In this document: piece by piece, positions 1-4,027 of the stretch
How the letters are laid out: each line of letters starts with the position of its first letter
Numbering within the stretch: the first letter of the stretch is position 1
Assembly (NCBI GenBank): GCA_934130265.1
Contig: CAKOYC010000040.1
Span: 1-8,779 of the forward strand
Length of the DNA stretch: 8,779 bases
Direction: 5' to 3'
Origin: an uncultured Bacilli bacterium
GTDB taxonomy: Bacteria; Bacillota_I; Bacilli_A; RF39; UBA660
Position numbers and translations under genes: made by a program
Notes under the pieces: model-generated
The model's input: only the letters and a program-made list of their open reading frames with translations
What the model was told of the DNA's origin: nothing
The model's database searches: none

Positions 1-2
1 AT

Positions 3-107
3 TTAGTAAAATTAGGTGATTTTAATGGAATATATATACTTGATCACTTAATTGTAAATGAGAATAAATATTTTAGTTTTGTTGAAAATAGAAATAAGAA
101 TAATTGA
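3..107 (+). CDS. radC: RadC/JAB-domain protein, C-terminal fragment
   Basis: This is the last 34 codons of a gene that begins upstream of the window. It is open from the first base in frame 3 to a TGA stop. The visible end, with GIYILDHLIV followed by NKYFSFVEN, resembles the C-terminal strand of RadC (UPF0758) proteins, where a 'DHIIIG...YFSF' motif ends the JAB metal-binding fold. The catalytic residues lie upstream and cannot be seen. Its position fits, because radC sits immediately before the mre genes in Bacillus. RadC proteins have been linked to DNA repair or recombination, but their role is poorly defined. The identification rests on a short fragment and on synteny. Confidence 0.7.
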   Translation, partial: LVKLGDFNGIYILDHLIVNENKYFSFVENRNKNN

Positions 108-132
108 AAAAAAGAAGAGATTTAGGTATACT
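104..132 (+). promoter_or_regulatory. Sigma-A-type promoter for mreC
   Basis: A -35 TTGAAA (104-109) is followed after 17 bases by a -10 TATACT (127-132). This is a near-consensus vegetative promoter whose -35 box overlaps the radC stop codon. The predicted start is near 139-140, giving a leader of about 20 nt that contains AGGA (147-150) eight bases before the mreC ATG. The mre genes can therefore be transcribed independently of radC. Confidence 0.7.
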
Positions 133-158
133 AGATAAGTAGCGAAAGGAAGATAGGT

Positions 159-953
159 ATGTATCAGAAAAAGAAAAAAAGAAAAAAAATAATAATAGTT
201 TTTTGTGCTATATTCATATCATTTTTCCTTCTATTTTATTCATTATCATCTAATAGAAAAATAGGGGTTATAGAAGGATTCTTTAAGGATGGAGCAGTTA
301 CAATATCTAAGATTGTAATGATGCCATTTACTACTTTAAATAAAGAAAAAGGTAAAGATGCTAGTAAGAGTTATTTAATTCAAAAAAATATTAATGTTCA
401 CTTAGAAGAAGAAATAGAACAGTTAAGAGATACACTTGCCTTAAATCAAACTTTAACTGGTTATGAGATTGTTAATGCTACTGTTGTAAATAGAAATAAG
501 AGTTATTGGTATCAAACTCTTACTATTGATAAAGGTAAAGCTGATGGTTTAGGTGAAAATATGGTTGTTATTACTAAGAATGGTTTAATTGGTAAGCTAG
601 AGAAAGTAACTAATAAGTCTGCTACTGTTAAACTTATTACGGCTAATGATGTTAATAATAAAGTATCTGTAGCTATTACTACTTCAAATGGAGAAACTAA
701 CGCTATCTTAAGTGGTTATGATAAAAAGAAAAATGAGATATTAGTTAGTGGAGTAGATAGTAATATTGATATTAAGAAAGATGATTCAGTAACAACTAGT
801 GGCTTAGGTGGGATGTTTCCAAGAGGAATTTATATTGGGAAAGTAGAATCTATCTCCACTGACAAATATGGTCTTAGTAAAACATTAGCTATTAAGACTA
901 ATCAAAACTTTAATAGTATTCATTATGTAACAGTCTTAAAAGGGGAGAAGTAG
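159..953 (+). CDS. mreC: Rod-shape-determining protein MreC
   Basis: MreC is a membrane-anchored scaffold of the elongasome. It links cytoplasmic MreB and MreD to the external peptidoglycan synthases (RodA/PBP2) during side-wall growth. The 264-aa product has a Lys-rich cytoplasmic N-terminus (residues 4-10), one transmembrane helix (about 11-30), a short coiled coil with an EEEIEQL heptad pattern (about 75-98), and the extracytoplasmic beta domain (about 105-260). Family hallmarks are VVNRN...WYQTLTIDKG and, near the end, TSGLGGMFPRGIYIGKV. Length is normal for Gram-positive MreC. The ATG is supported by AGGA eight bases upstream. It is followed after two bases by mreD, so the two are co-transcribed and probably translationally coupled. 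No mreB precedes it, unlike in Bacillus. Confidence 0.95.
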   Translation: MYQKKKKRKKIIIVFCAIFISFFLLFYSLSSNRKIGVIEGFFKDGAVTISKIVMMPFTTLNKEKGKDASKSYLIQKNINVHLEEEIEQLRDTLALNQTLTGYEIVNATVVNRNKSYWYQTLTIDKGKADGLGENMVVITKNGLIGKLEKVTNKSATVKLITANDVNNKVSVAITTSNGETNAILSGYDKKKNEILVSGVDSNIDIKKDDSVTTSGLGGMFPRGIYIGKVESISTDKYGLSKTLAIKTNQNFNSIHYVTVLKGEK

Positions 954-955
954 AT

Positions 956-1456
956 ATGTTCTTTGTTTATTTAACTTTAATTATTTCTTTTCTTTTAGAT
1001 GGAGTTTTATCAAATTATCTAGACTATATGTTAGGAGATATTACCTTATTTAATCCTTTATTAACAATAGTTGCCCTACTAGTTATTTATCCTTTTTTAA
1101 AAAAAGATGAGAATAAGTATTTAATTATAGCTTTTATAGTTGGTTTCTTATATGATTTATTCTATACTAACTTATTATTTACAAATGCTATTCTTTTCTT
1201 ATTACTAGCAATTATTTATAAATATTTATATAAGAAGTTAGAGGTTAATATCTTAACAACGGCTTTTTCTATCTGTTTAATTATTGCTATTTATGAAATT
1301 GTTTTATCTTTCTTATTATTTATCTTTAATATAGTACCTATTACTACTAGTGAAGTTTTTTATTTGATAGTACATAGCTTAATTCTAAATGTTATTTATG
1401 GTGATATATTATATTTAATTTCTAGAAGAACTAAACGCAAAAGACGTCTAAATTAG
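956..1456 (+). CDS. mreD: Rod-shape-determining protein MreD
   Basis: MreD is the small polytopic membrane partner of MreC in the cell-elongation complex. The 166-aa product is almost entirely hydrophobic, with about five membrane helices and a basic C-terminus (RRTKRKRR) that should be cytoplasmic. The GFLYDLFYT segment (residues 63-71) is the recognisable MreD motif: an intramembrane G-x-x-x-D just after a helix turn. A strong ribosome binding site, AGGGGAG, lies at 941-947 inside the end of mreC. MreD sequences diverge fast, so the call rests on size, topology, this motif and the position directly after mreC. Confidence 0.9.
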   Translation: MFFVYLTLIISFLLDGVLSNYLDYMLGDITLFNPLLTIVALLVIYPFLKKDENKYLIIAFIVGFLYDLFYTNLLFTNAILFLLLAIIYKYLYKKLEVNILTTAFSICLIIAIYEIVLSFLLFIFNIVPITTSEVFYLIVHSLILNVIYGDILYLISRRTKRKRRLN

Positions 1457-1470
1457 TCTTTTCTTTTTTT
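1439..1470 (+). terminator. Weak hairpin with T-tract at the mreD stop
   Basis: AAAAGAC (1439-1445) pairs with GTCTTTT (1456-1462) across a 10-base loop, followed by a T-rich tract. The stem has only two G-C pairs and includes the mreD stop codon, so it is probably a partial terminator or attenuator between mreD and the next gene. Confidence 0.4.
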
Positions 1471-1505
1471 TATCTTTCATACATATACTTTACTAGGTGA
1501 CGATA

Positions 1506-2096
1506 ATGGTTGAATCAAAGTTTTATAAAGATAATAAATCTAGTAAAATTAAAAACAATCTTTTTAAAAATATAGTTCTAAGAGTCTTAATAACAATTAT
1601 AGTAACACTTATTTTACTTATAGGTTTCAAGATGAATAATAATTTCAAGAAGACTTTTTATCATTATGTTTATGAAGAGAATTTCCCTTTTTCCGTAGTT
1701 AAGAATTTCTTGCAGGAGAAGTTTGGAACTAGTTTAACATTTGATAAAATAGTAACTGATGAAGAGGTCTTTAATGAAAAGCTATCTTATAAGGATAAGA
1801 GTTTATATCATGATGGGGTTAAGTTAACGGTTAGTAGCGAGTATATGATTCCATCACTTGAAAGTGGAATAGTAGTATATATTGGTGAAAAAGAAAATTA
1901 TAAGCAGGTAGTTATTGTTCAACAGATGAATGGAGTAGATGTTTGGTATGGAAATATTAAGCAAGCTAATGTTAAACTTTATGATTATGTAGAGAAGGGT
2001 TCTTTAATAGGACAAGTTGATAATAAGACTTTATATTTAGTATTTCAAAAGGAAGGAAAATTTGTAGATTATCAAAGCTATCTTGCAAAAAGTTAA
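1506..2096 (+). CDS. SpoIVFA-like membrane protein with degenerate M23 domain
   Basis: In Bacillus, SpoIVFA anchors and inhibits the protease SpoIVFB in the mother-cell membrane, and the next gene here is SpoIVFB-like. The product has a charged cytoplasmic N-terminus, one transmembrane helix (residues about 23-41) and a C-terminal LytM/M23 fold (about 112-195). The strands can be followed (SGIVVYIG, VVIVQQMNG, VDVWYGNI, KKGxxIGQV-like, LYLVFQ), but the zinc ligands are gone. The usual H of 'VIDHG' is Q, 'YAHL' is YGNI and 'HLHF' is LYLVF. It should be a structural pseudo-enzyme, as SpoIVFA is. I start it at the ATG at 1506, which has AGGTGA (1495-1500) five bases ahead. An in-frame GTG at 1497 overlaps that ribosome binding site and is rejected. 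Its 3' end overlaps the next gene by 14 bases. Confidence 0.75.
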   Translation: MVESKFYKDNKSSKIKNNLFKNIVLRVLITIIVTLILLIGFKMNNNFKKTFYHYVYEENFPFSVVKNFLQEKFGTSLTFDKIVTDEEVFNEKLSYKDKSLYHDGVKLTVSSEYMIPSLESGIVVYIGEKENYKQVVIVQQMNGVDVWYGNIKQANVKLYDYVEKGSLIGQVDNKTLYLVFQKEGKFVDYQSYLAKS

Positions 2097-2847
2097 GTTT
2101 CATAAGTCTTGTTTATTATTCCTTTTCCTAGCCGTTATAACAGGACAGTTTTATTTAATCTTACTTTCTTTTTTATTGTTATTTGTTCATGAATGTGGAC
2201 ATTTCTTTACTGCTTGTCTTTTTAAATGGGATGCTAAGGAGATAACTTTTTATCCTTTTGGAGGAATAGCTAAGTTTTCATCTTCTATTAATTGTCCTAT
2301 AATAGAAGAATTATTAGTCCTTATTATGGGACCAGTTACACAGTGTGTTTTCTACCTGCTTTTTAAGAGTTTTCTTACTACATCTTATCAGTTAAAACTA
2401 CTTACTCTTGTTCATTATAATATTTTAGTTTTTAATCTATTACCGATTTATCCTTTAGATGGTGGGAGAATAATAGAGGTATTTCTTTGTTATTTTATCG
2501 CTTATCAAGATAGTTATAAGGTTACCTTCTTTATCTCTTATTTAACTTTAGCAGGAATCTTTTTATTCTTTTTAATTTATCCTAGTACTTATTTTTTATT
2601 AATGTTTATTTTAATATTATTAAGACTTATAAAAGAAAAAAAGTATTTAAAGTATTATTATGAAAAGTTTTTCTTAGAAAGGTATTTAAAAAGATTAGTT
2701 TATAAAAAAAGAAGAATTGTTAAAAGTGATAAGAAATTTAGAAGAGAGTACTCACATATTATTAAAAGAGGTAACTGGTATCAAGATGAACAGGACTATT
2801 TAAAAGATAAATATGTTAATAGAAAAAACACTAAGTCTAATCTTTAG
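2083..2847 (+). CDS. spoIVFB: SpoIVFB-like site-2 (M50) intramembrane metalloprotease
   Basis: M50 proteases cut substrates inside the membrane. In Bacillus, SpoIVFB releases sigma-K from its pro-protein. The 254-aa product shows the zinc motif HECGH (residues 36-40, catalytic Glu37), FYPFGGIAKF (57-65) and the third zinc ligand in NLLPIYPLDGG (118-128, Asp126), set among about six hydrophobic helices. The segment LERYLKRL...YSHIIKRG near the end matches the linker after the membrane core of SpoIVFB, but the usual C-terminal CBS domain is mostly missing (about 288 aa in Bacillus). The start is TTG, with no clear ribosome binding site nearby, and lies 14 bases inside the preceding gene, so translation is probably coupled. 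The next in-frame Met falls after HExxH, so TTG is needed. The substrate here is unknown. Confidence 0.85.
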   Translation: MQKVKFHKSCLLFLFLAVITGQFYLILLSFLLLFVHECGHFFTACLFKWDAKEITFYPFGGIAKFSSSINCPIIEELLVLIMGPVTQCVFYLLFKSFLTTSYQLKLLTLVHYNILVFNLLPIYPLDGGRIIEVFLCYFIAYQDSYKVTFFISYLTLAGIFLFFLIYPSTYFLLMFILILLRLIKEKKYLKYYYEKFFLERYLKRLVYKKRRIVKSDKKFRREYSHIIKRGNWYQDEQDYLKDKYVNRKNTKSNL

Positions 2848-2866
2848 AAATAGTGTTTTTCTTTCA
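2824..2866 (+). terminator. Intrinsic terminator of the mre-spoIVF operon
   Basis: AAAAACACTA (2824-2833) pairs perfectly with TAGTGTTTTT (2851-2860). Inside the loop a second short stem, TCTAA (2836-2840) with TTAGA (2844-2848), extends the hairpin. The 3' arm ends in a T-tract (TTTTTCTTTC). The stem begins inside the last codons of the spoIVFB-like gene, so it closes the operon directly at its stop. Confidence 0.75.
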
Positions 2867-3024
2867 ACATTTGTTGAATTCAGGTGCTACTCAAAACACG
2901 TGAAACATCTGACTGTCTAAATCAAATGTGCCCTTCAGATGAGTTTTTCTCATCTGTTTATAAGTTACCATTGAATTTAGCTGATAGCAATAGACTTATT
3001 TTTATTAAATAAAATTTATACTTT
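2863..3024 (-). ncRNA. Predicted antisense-type small RNA, copy A (orphan)
   Basis: On the minus strand, -10 TATAGT (3036-3031) would start an RNA near 3024 running left. It would contain a perfect hairpin, CAGATGAG/CTCATCTG (2936-2956, 5-base loop), a CATCTGA...TCAAATGTG element (2906-2929) matching the other copies, and the TTCAACA/TGTTGAA stem (2863-2878). Unlike copies 1 and 2, no minus-strand T-tract follows, because the unit is cut off by the spoIVFB terminator. No peptide ORF faces it. It is probably a remnant or an orphan RNA. The -35 is weak, so transcription is an inference. Confidence 0.4.
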
Positions 3025-3052
3025 TCTCGTACTATATTTTTAGCTTGTTCTA

Positions 3053-3081
3053 TTGATATATACTAATTAGTCTGTTACTAT
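3053..3081 (+). promoter_or_regulatory. Promoter of peptide unit 1
   Basis: TTGATA (3053-3058), a 17-base spacer and TACTAT (3076-3081) form a reasonable vegetative promoter. It predicts a start near 3088, exactly at the GGATAC that begins the 5' half of the long-range inverted repeat. The same layout is preserved in unit 2. Confidence 0.55.
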
Positions 3082-3087
3082 TAATTC

Positions 3088-3142
3088 GGATACATTTGAA
3101 ATATCAGATGCTTTCCCTTCTAATTTAATAAATAGAAGGGAG
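3088..3142 (+). promoter_or_regulatory. Structured leader with sequestered Shine-Dalgarno, unit 1
   Basis: CCCTTCTA (3115-3122) pairs perfectly with TAGAAGGG (3133-3140) across a 10-base loop, and GGGAG (3138-3142) is the ribosome binding site for the ATG at 3151. The ribosome binding site is therefore largely buried. Upstream, GGATACATTTGA (3088-3099) and TCAGATGCTTTCC (3104-3116) can form a small hairpin with each other, or pair with the transcript's 3' end (3283-3316). Buried start sites and 5'-3' pairing are typical of type I toxin mRNAs. Confidence 0.65.
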
Positions 3143-3150
3143 TGATGATT

Positions 3151-3228
3151 ATGACAAAAAGAGAATTTTTTCTATATGTTATAATTTTTCTATTAATAAT
3201 AGAAAACCTAATATTCTTATTTAATTAA
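3151..3228 (+). CDS. 25-aa hydrophobic peptide, putative type I toxin, copy 1
   Basis: This small ORF begins MTKREFFLYV, continues as an unbroken run rich in Ile, Leu and Phe, and ends LIFLFN. That gives one short transmembrane helix after a Lys/Arg N-terminus, with a single Glu in the middle. I do not recognise the family. Against copy 2 there are five base differences: four are silent (GTT/GTC, ATT/ATC, AAC/AAT, CTA/TTA) and one changes the last residue (Asn to His). This pattern argues for selection on the peptide. A GGGAG ribosome binding site lies eight bases before the ATG. An in-frame ATG at 3145 is too close to it. Size, hydrophobicity, the buried ribosome binding site and the convergent small RNA suggest a membrane-acting type I toxin, but toxicity is not shown by sequence. 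Confidence 0.7.
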   Translation: MTKREFFLYVIIFLLIIENLIFLFN

Positions 3229-3268
3229 GAAAAAAGCATCTGATTCAACAGTTGTTGAATTCAGGTGC
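3226..3268 (-). terminator. Terminator of small RNA copy 1
   Basis: GCATCTGA (3236-3243) pairs with TCAGGTGC (3261-3268, one G-U), and TTCAACA (3244-3250) with TGTTGAA (3253-3259), making a long two-part stem. On the minus strand it is followed by a T-tract (A-run at 3227-3235 on the + strand), so it ends leftward transcription right at the stop of the peptide ORF. Confidence 0.7.
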
Positions 3269-3282
3269 GTATACATTAACTT

Positions 3283-3324
3283 GGAAAGCATCTGATGAGC
3301 AAAATCAAATGTATCCTTTTTATT
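3283..3324 (+). terminator. Terminator of peptide transcript 1
   Basis: GGAAAGCATCTGA (3283-3295) and TCAAATGTATCC (3305-3316) form an imperfect hairpin followed by TTTTTATT. The predicted transcript is about 237 nt (3088-3324). Both arms are also exact complements of the 5' leader: 3305-3316 with 3088-3099, and 3283-3295 with 3104-3116. Confidence 0.55.
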
Positions 3325-3430
3325 GTATGAAGTTTCCTTCATCTATATACATATTACCATAAAATTAGCTAGATAACAATTCTTAATAAAAGTTTTCATT
3401 TTTCTCGTACTATATTTTTAGCTTGTTCTA

Positions 3431-3459
3431 TTGATATATACTAATTAGTCTGTTACTAT
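3431..3459 (+). promoter_or_regulatory. Promoter of peptide unit 2
   Basis: TTGATA (3431-3436), 17 bases, TACTAT (3454-3459); predicted start near 3466 at GGATAC. It is divergent from the small RNA copy 1 promoter about 20 bases to the left, so neighbouring units share a divergent promoter region. Confidence 0.55.
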
Positions 3460-3465
3460 TAATTC

Positions 3466-3519
3466 GGATACATTTGAAATATCAGATGCTTTCCCTTCTA
3501 ATTAATAAATAGAAGGGAG
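3466..3519 (+). promoter_or_regulatory. Structured leader with sequestered Shine-Dalgarno, unit 2
   Basis: CCCTTCTA (3493-3500) pairs with TAGAAGGG (3510-3517), now with a 9-base loop. One base has been lost from the loop relative to unit 1 while both stem arms are intact, so the arms are conserved and the loop is not. The 5' segment is the same as in unit 1 and is complementary to 3661-3694. Confidence 0.65.
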
Positions 3520-3527
3520 TGATGCTT

Positions 3528-3605
3528 ATGACAAAAAGAGAATTTTTTCTATATGTCATAATCTTTCTATTAATAATAGAAAATTTAATATTCTTATTTC
3601 ATTAA
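3528..3605 (+). CDS. 25-aa hydrophobic peptide, putative type I toxin, copy 2
   Basis: This is the second intact copy of the small membrane peptide. It is identical in protein sequence to copy 1 except that the last residue is His instead of Asn. Ribosome binding site GGGAG and spacing are as in copy 1. An upstream in-frame ATG (3522) gives Met-Leu-Met but is too close to the ribosome binding site. It is followed, as in copy 1, by a minus-strand terminator and then a plus-strand terminator. Two nearly identical toxins with diverging RNA parts would fit duplication followed by drift of the antitoxin RNAs. Confidence 0.7.
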   Translation: MTKREFFLYVIIFLLIIENLIFLFH

Positions 3606-3647
3606 GAAAAAAAGCATCTGATTTCAACTTTGGTTGATTTCAGGTGC
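3604..3647 (-). terminator. Terminator of small RNA copy 2
   Basis: GCATCTGA (3614-3621) pairs with TCAGGTGC (3640-3647), and TCAAC (3624-3628) with GTTGA (3633-3637). On the minus strand a T-run follows (A-run 3606-3613). The inner stem sequence differs from copy 1 but still pairs. Confidence 0.65.
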
Positions 3648-3660
3648 AACACCTTAATAA

Positions 3661-3701
3661 GGAAAGCATCTGATCCGCAAAATCAAATGTATCCTTTTTT
3701 A
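3661..3701 (+). terminator. Terminator of peptide transcript 2
   Basis: GGAAAGCATCTGA (3661-3673) and TCAAATGTATCC (3683-3694) form the hairpin, followed by a run of six T. The loop (TCCGCAAAA) differs from unit 1 (TGAGCAAAA), while both arms remain exact complements of the transcript's own 5' end. Confidence 0.55.
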
Positions 3702-3809
3702 TTATATGAAGTTTCCTTCATCTATATACATATTACCATAAAATTAGTTAGATAACAATTCTTAATGAAAATTTGCATTTTTTTCGTACTATATTTTTAG
3801 CCTGTTCTA

Positions 3810-3911
3810 TTGATATATACTAATTAGTTACTATAATTTTGATACATTTGAAATGTTAGATATTTTTTCTTCTAACTTATAAATAAAAGAGTGTTGATAT
3901 TTATAACAAAA
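3810..3911 (+). pseudogene. Degenerate third peptide unit, cut by the insertion sequence
   Basis: TTGATA (3810-3815), 16 bases, TATAAT (3832-3837) is a better -10 than in units 1 and 2. The leader that follows is decayed. GATACATTTGA survives, but the anti-Shine-Dalgarno stem is weakened (TTCTTCTA against TAAAAGAG) and the start ATGACAAAA has become ATAACAAAA at 3903-3911. Homology to units 1 and 2 stops there. It resumes at about 5521 with CTAATATT, which matches codons 20-22 of the peptide. The unit therefore appears interrupted, with about 48 bases of ORF missing. Confidence 0.6.
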
Positions 3912-3987
3912 CTTGCTAATAAAAATCAATAGTTTTTGATAAAATTTTTTTAATTTTTTCAAATTATATTTTTAAACATGCTAACGC

Positions 3988-4010
3988 AGACCTATTGATA
4001 GGTCTTTTTT
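3988..4010 (+). terminator. Strong intrinsic terminator facing into the insertion sequence
   Basis: AGACCTAT (3988-3995) pairs perfectly with ATAGGTCT (3998-4005) across a 2-base TG loop, followed by TTTTT (4006-4010). It acts on rightward transcription, opposite to the transposase gene, and would stop read-through from the peptide promoters before it becomes antisense to the transposase. Confidence 0.8.
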
Positions 4011-4027
4011 AACATATTAAATAATAA

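Larger units (their letters stand above)
3226..3402 (-). ncRNA. Predicted antisense small RNA (antitoxin candidate), copy 1
   Basis: A minus-strand -10 TATAGT (3414-3409) predicts a start near 3402, and the strong terminator at 3268-3226 gives an RNA of about 175 nt. It overlaps the 3' part of peptide transcript 1 (about 3226-3324) and carries a near copy of that transcript's 5' leader (GGATACATTTGA ... TCAGATGCTTTCC). It could therefore compete for the 3' segment that the leader pairs with. It also contains hairpin ATGAAG/CTTCAT (3327-3342), whose equivalent in copy A is CAGATGAG/CTCATCTG. The stem is kept while its sequence differs, which supports a structured RNA. The -35 element is weak. 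Confidence 0.5.
3604..3781 (-). ncRNA. Predicted antisense small RNA (antitoxin candidate), copy 2
   Basis: Minus-strand -10 TATAGT (3793-3788) gives a start near 3781, and the terminator above gives an end near 3604, about 178 nt. It overlaps the 3' end of peptide transcript 2 (3604-3701). The ATGAAG/CTTCAT hairpin near 3706-3721 and the GGATAC leader-like segment are both present. As in copy 1, the -35 box is weak. Confidence 0.5.
2863..3911. repeat. Tandem array of ~378-bp repeats (candidate type I toxin-antitoxin units)
   Basis: Corresponding landmarks recur with a steady period. TTGATA occurs at 3053, 3431 and 3810. ACTATA occurs at 3031, 3409 and 3788. The peptide ATG occurs at 3151 and 3528. 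Units 1 and 2 are nearly identical from the promoter through the peptide ORF and diverge more in the non-coding RNA part. Unit 3 is degenerate and broken by the insertion sequence, and its right-hand half reappears at 5521-5675. To the left, a non-coding RNA half-unit without its peptide partner abuts the operon terminator at 2863. This accounts for the whole gap between spoIVFB and the insertion sequence. No large gene is present in it. Confidence 0.85.

Noticed and set aside
1478..1485. CATACATA as a sigma-E -10 box for the SpoIVFA/SpoIVFB-like genes.
   Set aside because: No matching -35 element lies 13-14 bases upstream (GTCTTTTC). The resemblance is expected by chance in such AT-rich DNA.
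1497..1505. GTG start for the SpoIVFA-like gene.
   Set aside because: It overlaps the AGGTGA ribosome binding site that is well spaced for the ATG at 1506.
3088..3316. Reading each unit as a MITE-like element with terminal inverted repeats starting GGATACATTTGA.
   Set aside because: No target-site duplications are visible. The repeats coincide with a predicted transcript start and terminator, and the enclosed ORF shows silent drift. It remains an alternative origin for the repeats.
3343..3778. An 18-codon ORF on the minus strand within small RNA copies 1 (3399-3343) and 2 (3778-3722).
   Set aside because: It has no Shine-Dalgarno sequence, and copies A and 5521-5675 lack its ATG. The conserved part is better explained as RNA structure.
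2863..3911. CRISPR-like array.
   Set aside because: The period is ~378 bp with conserved genes and promoters inside. There are no short regular repeats with unique spacers.
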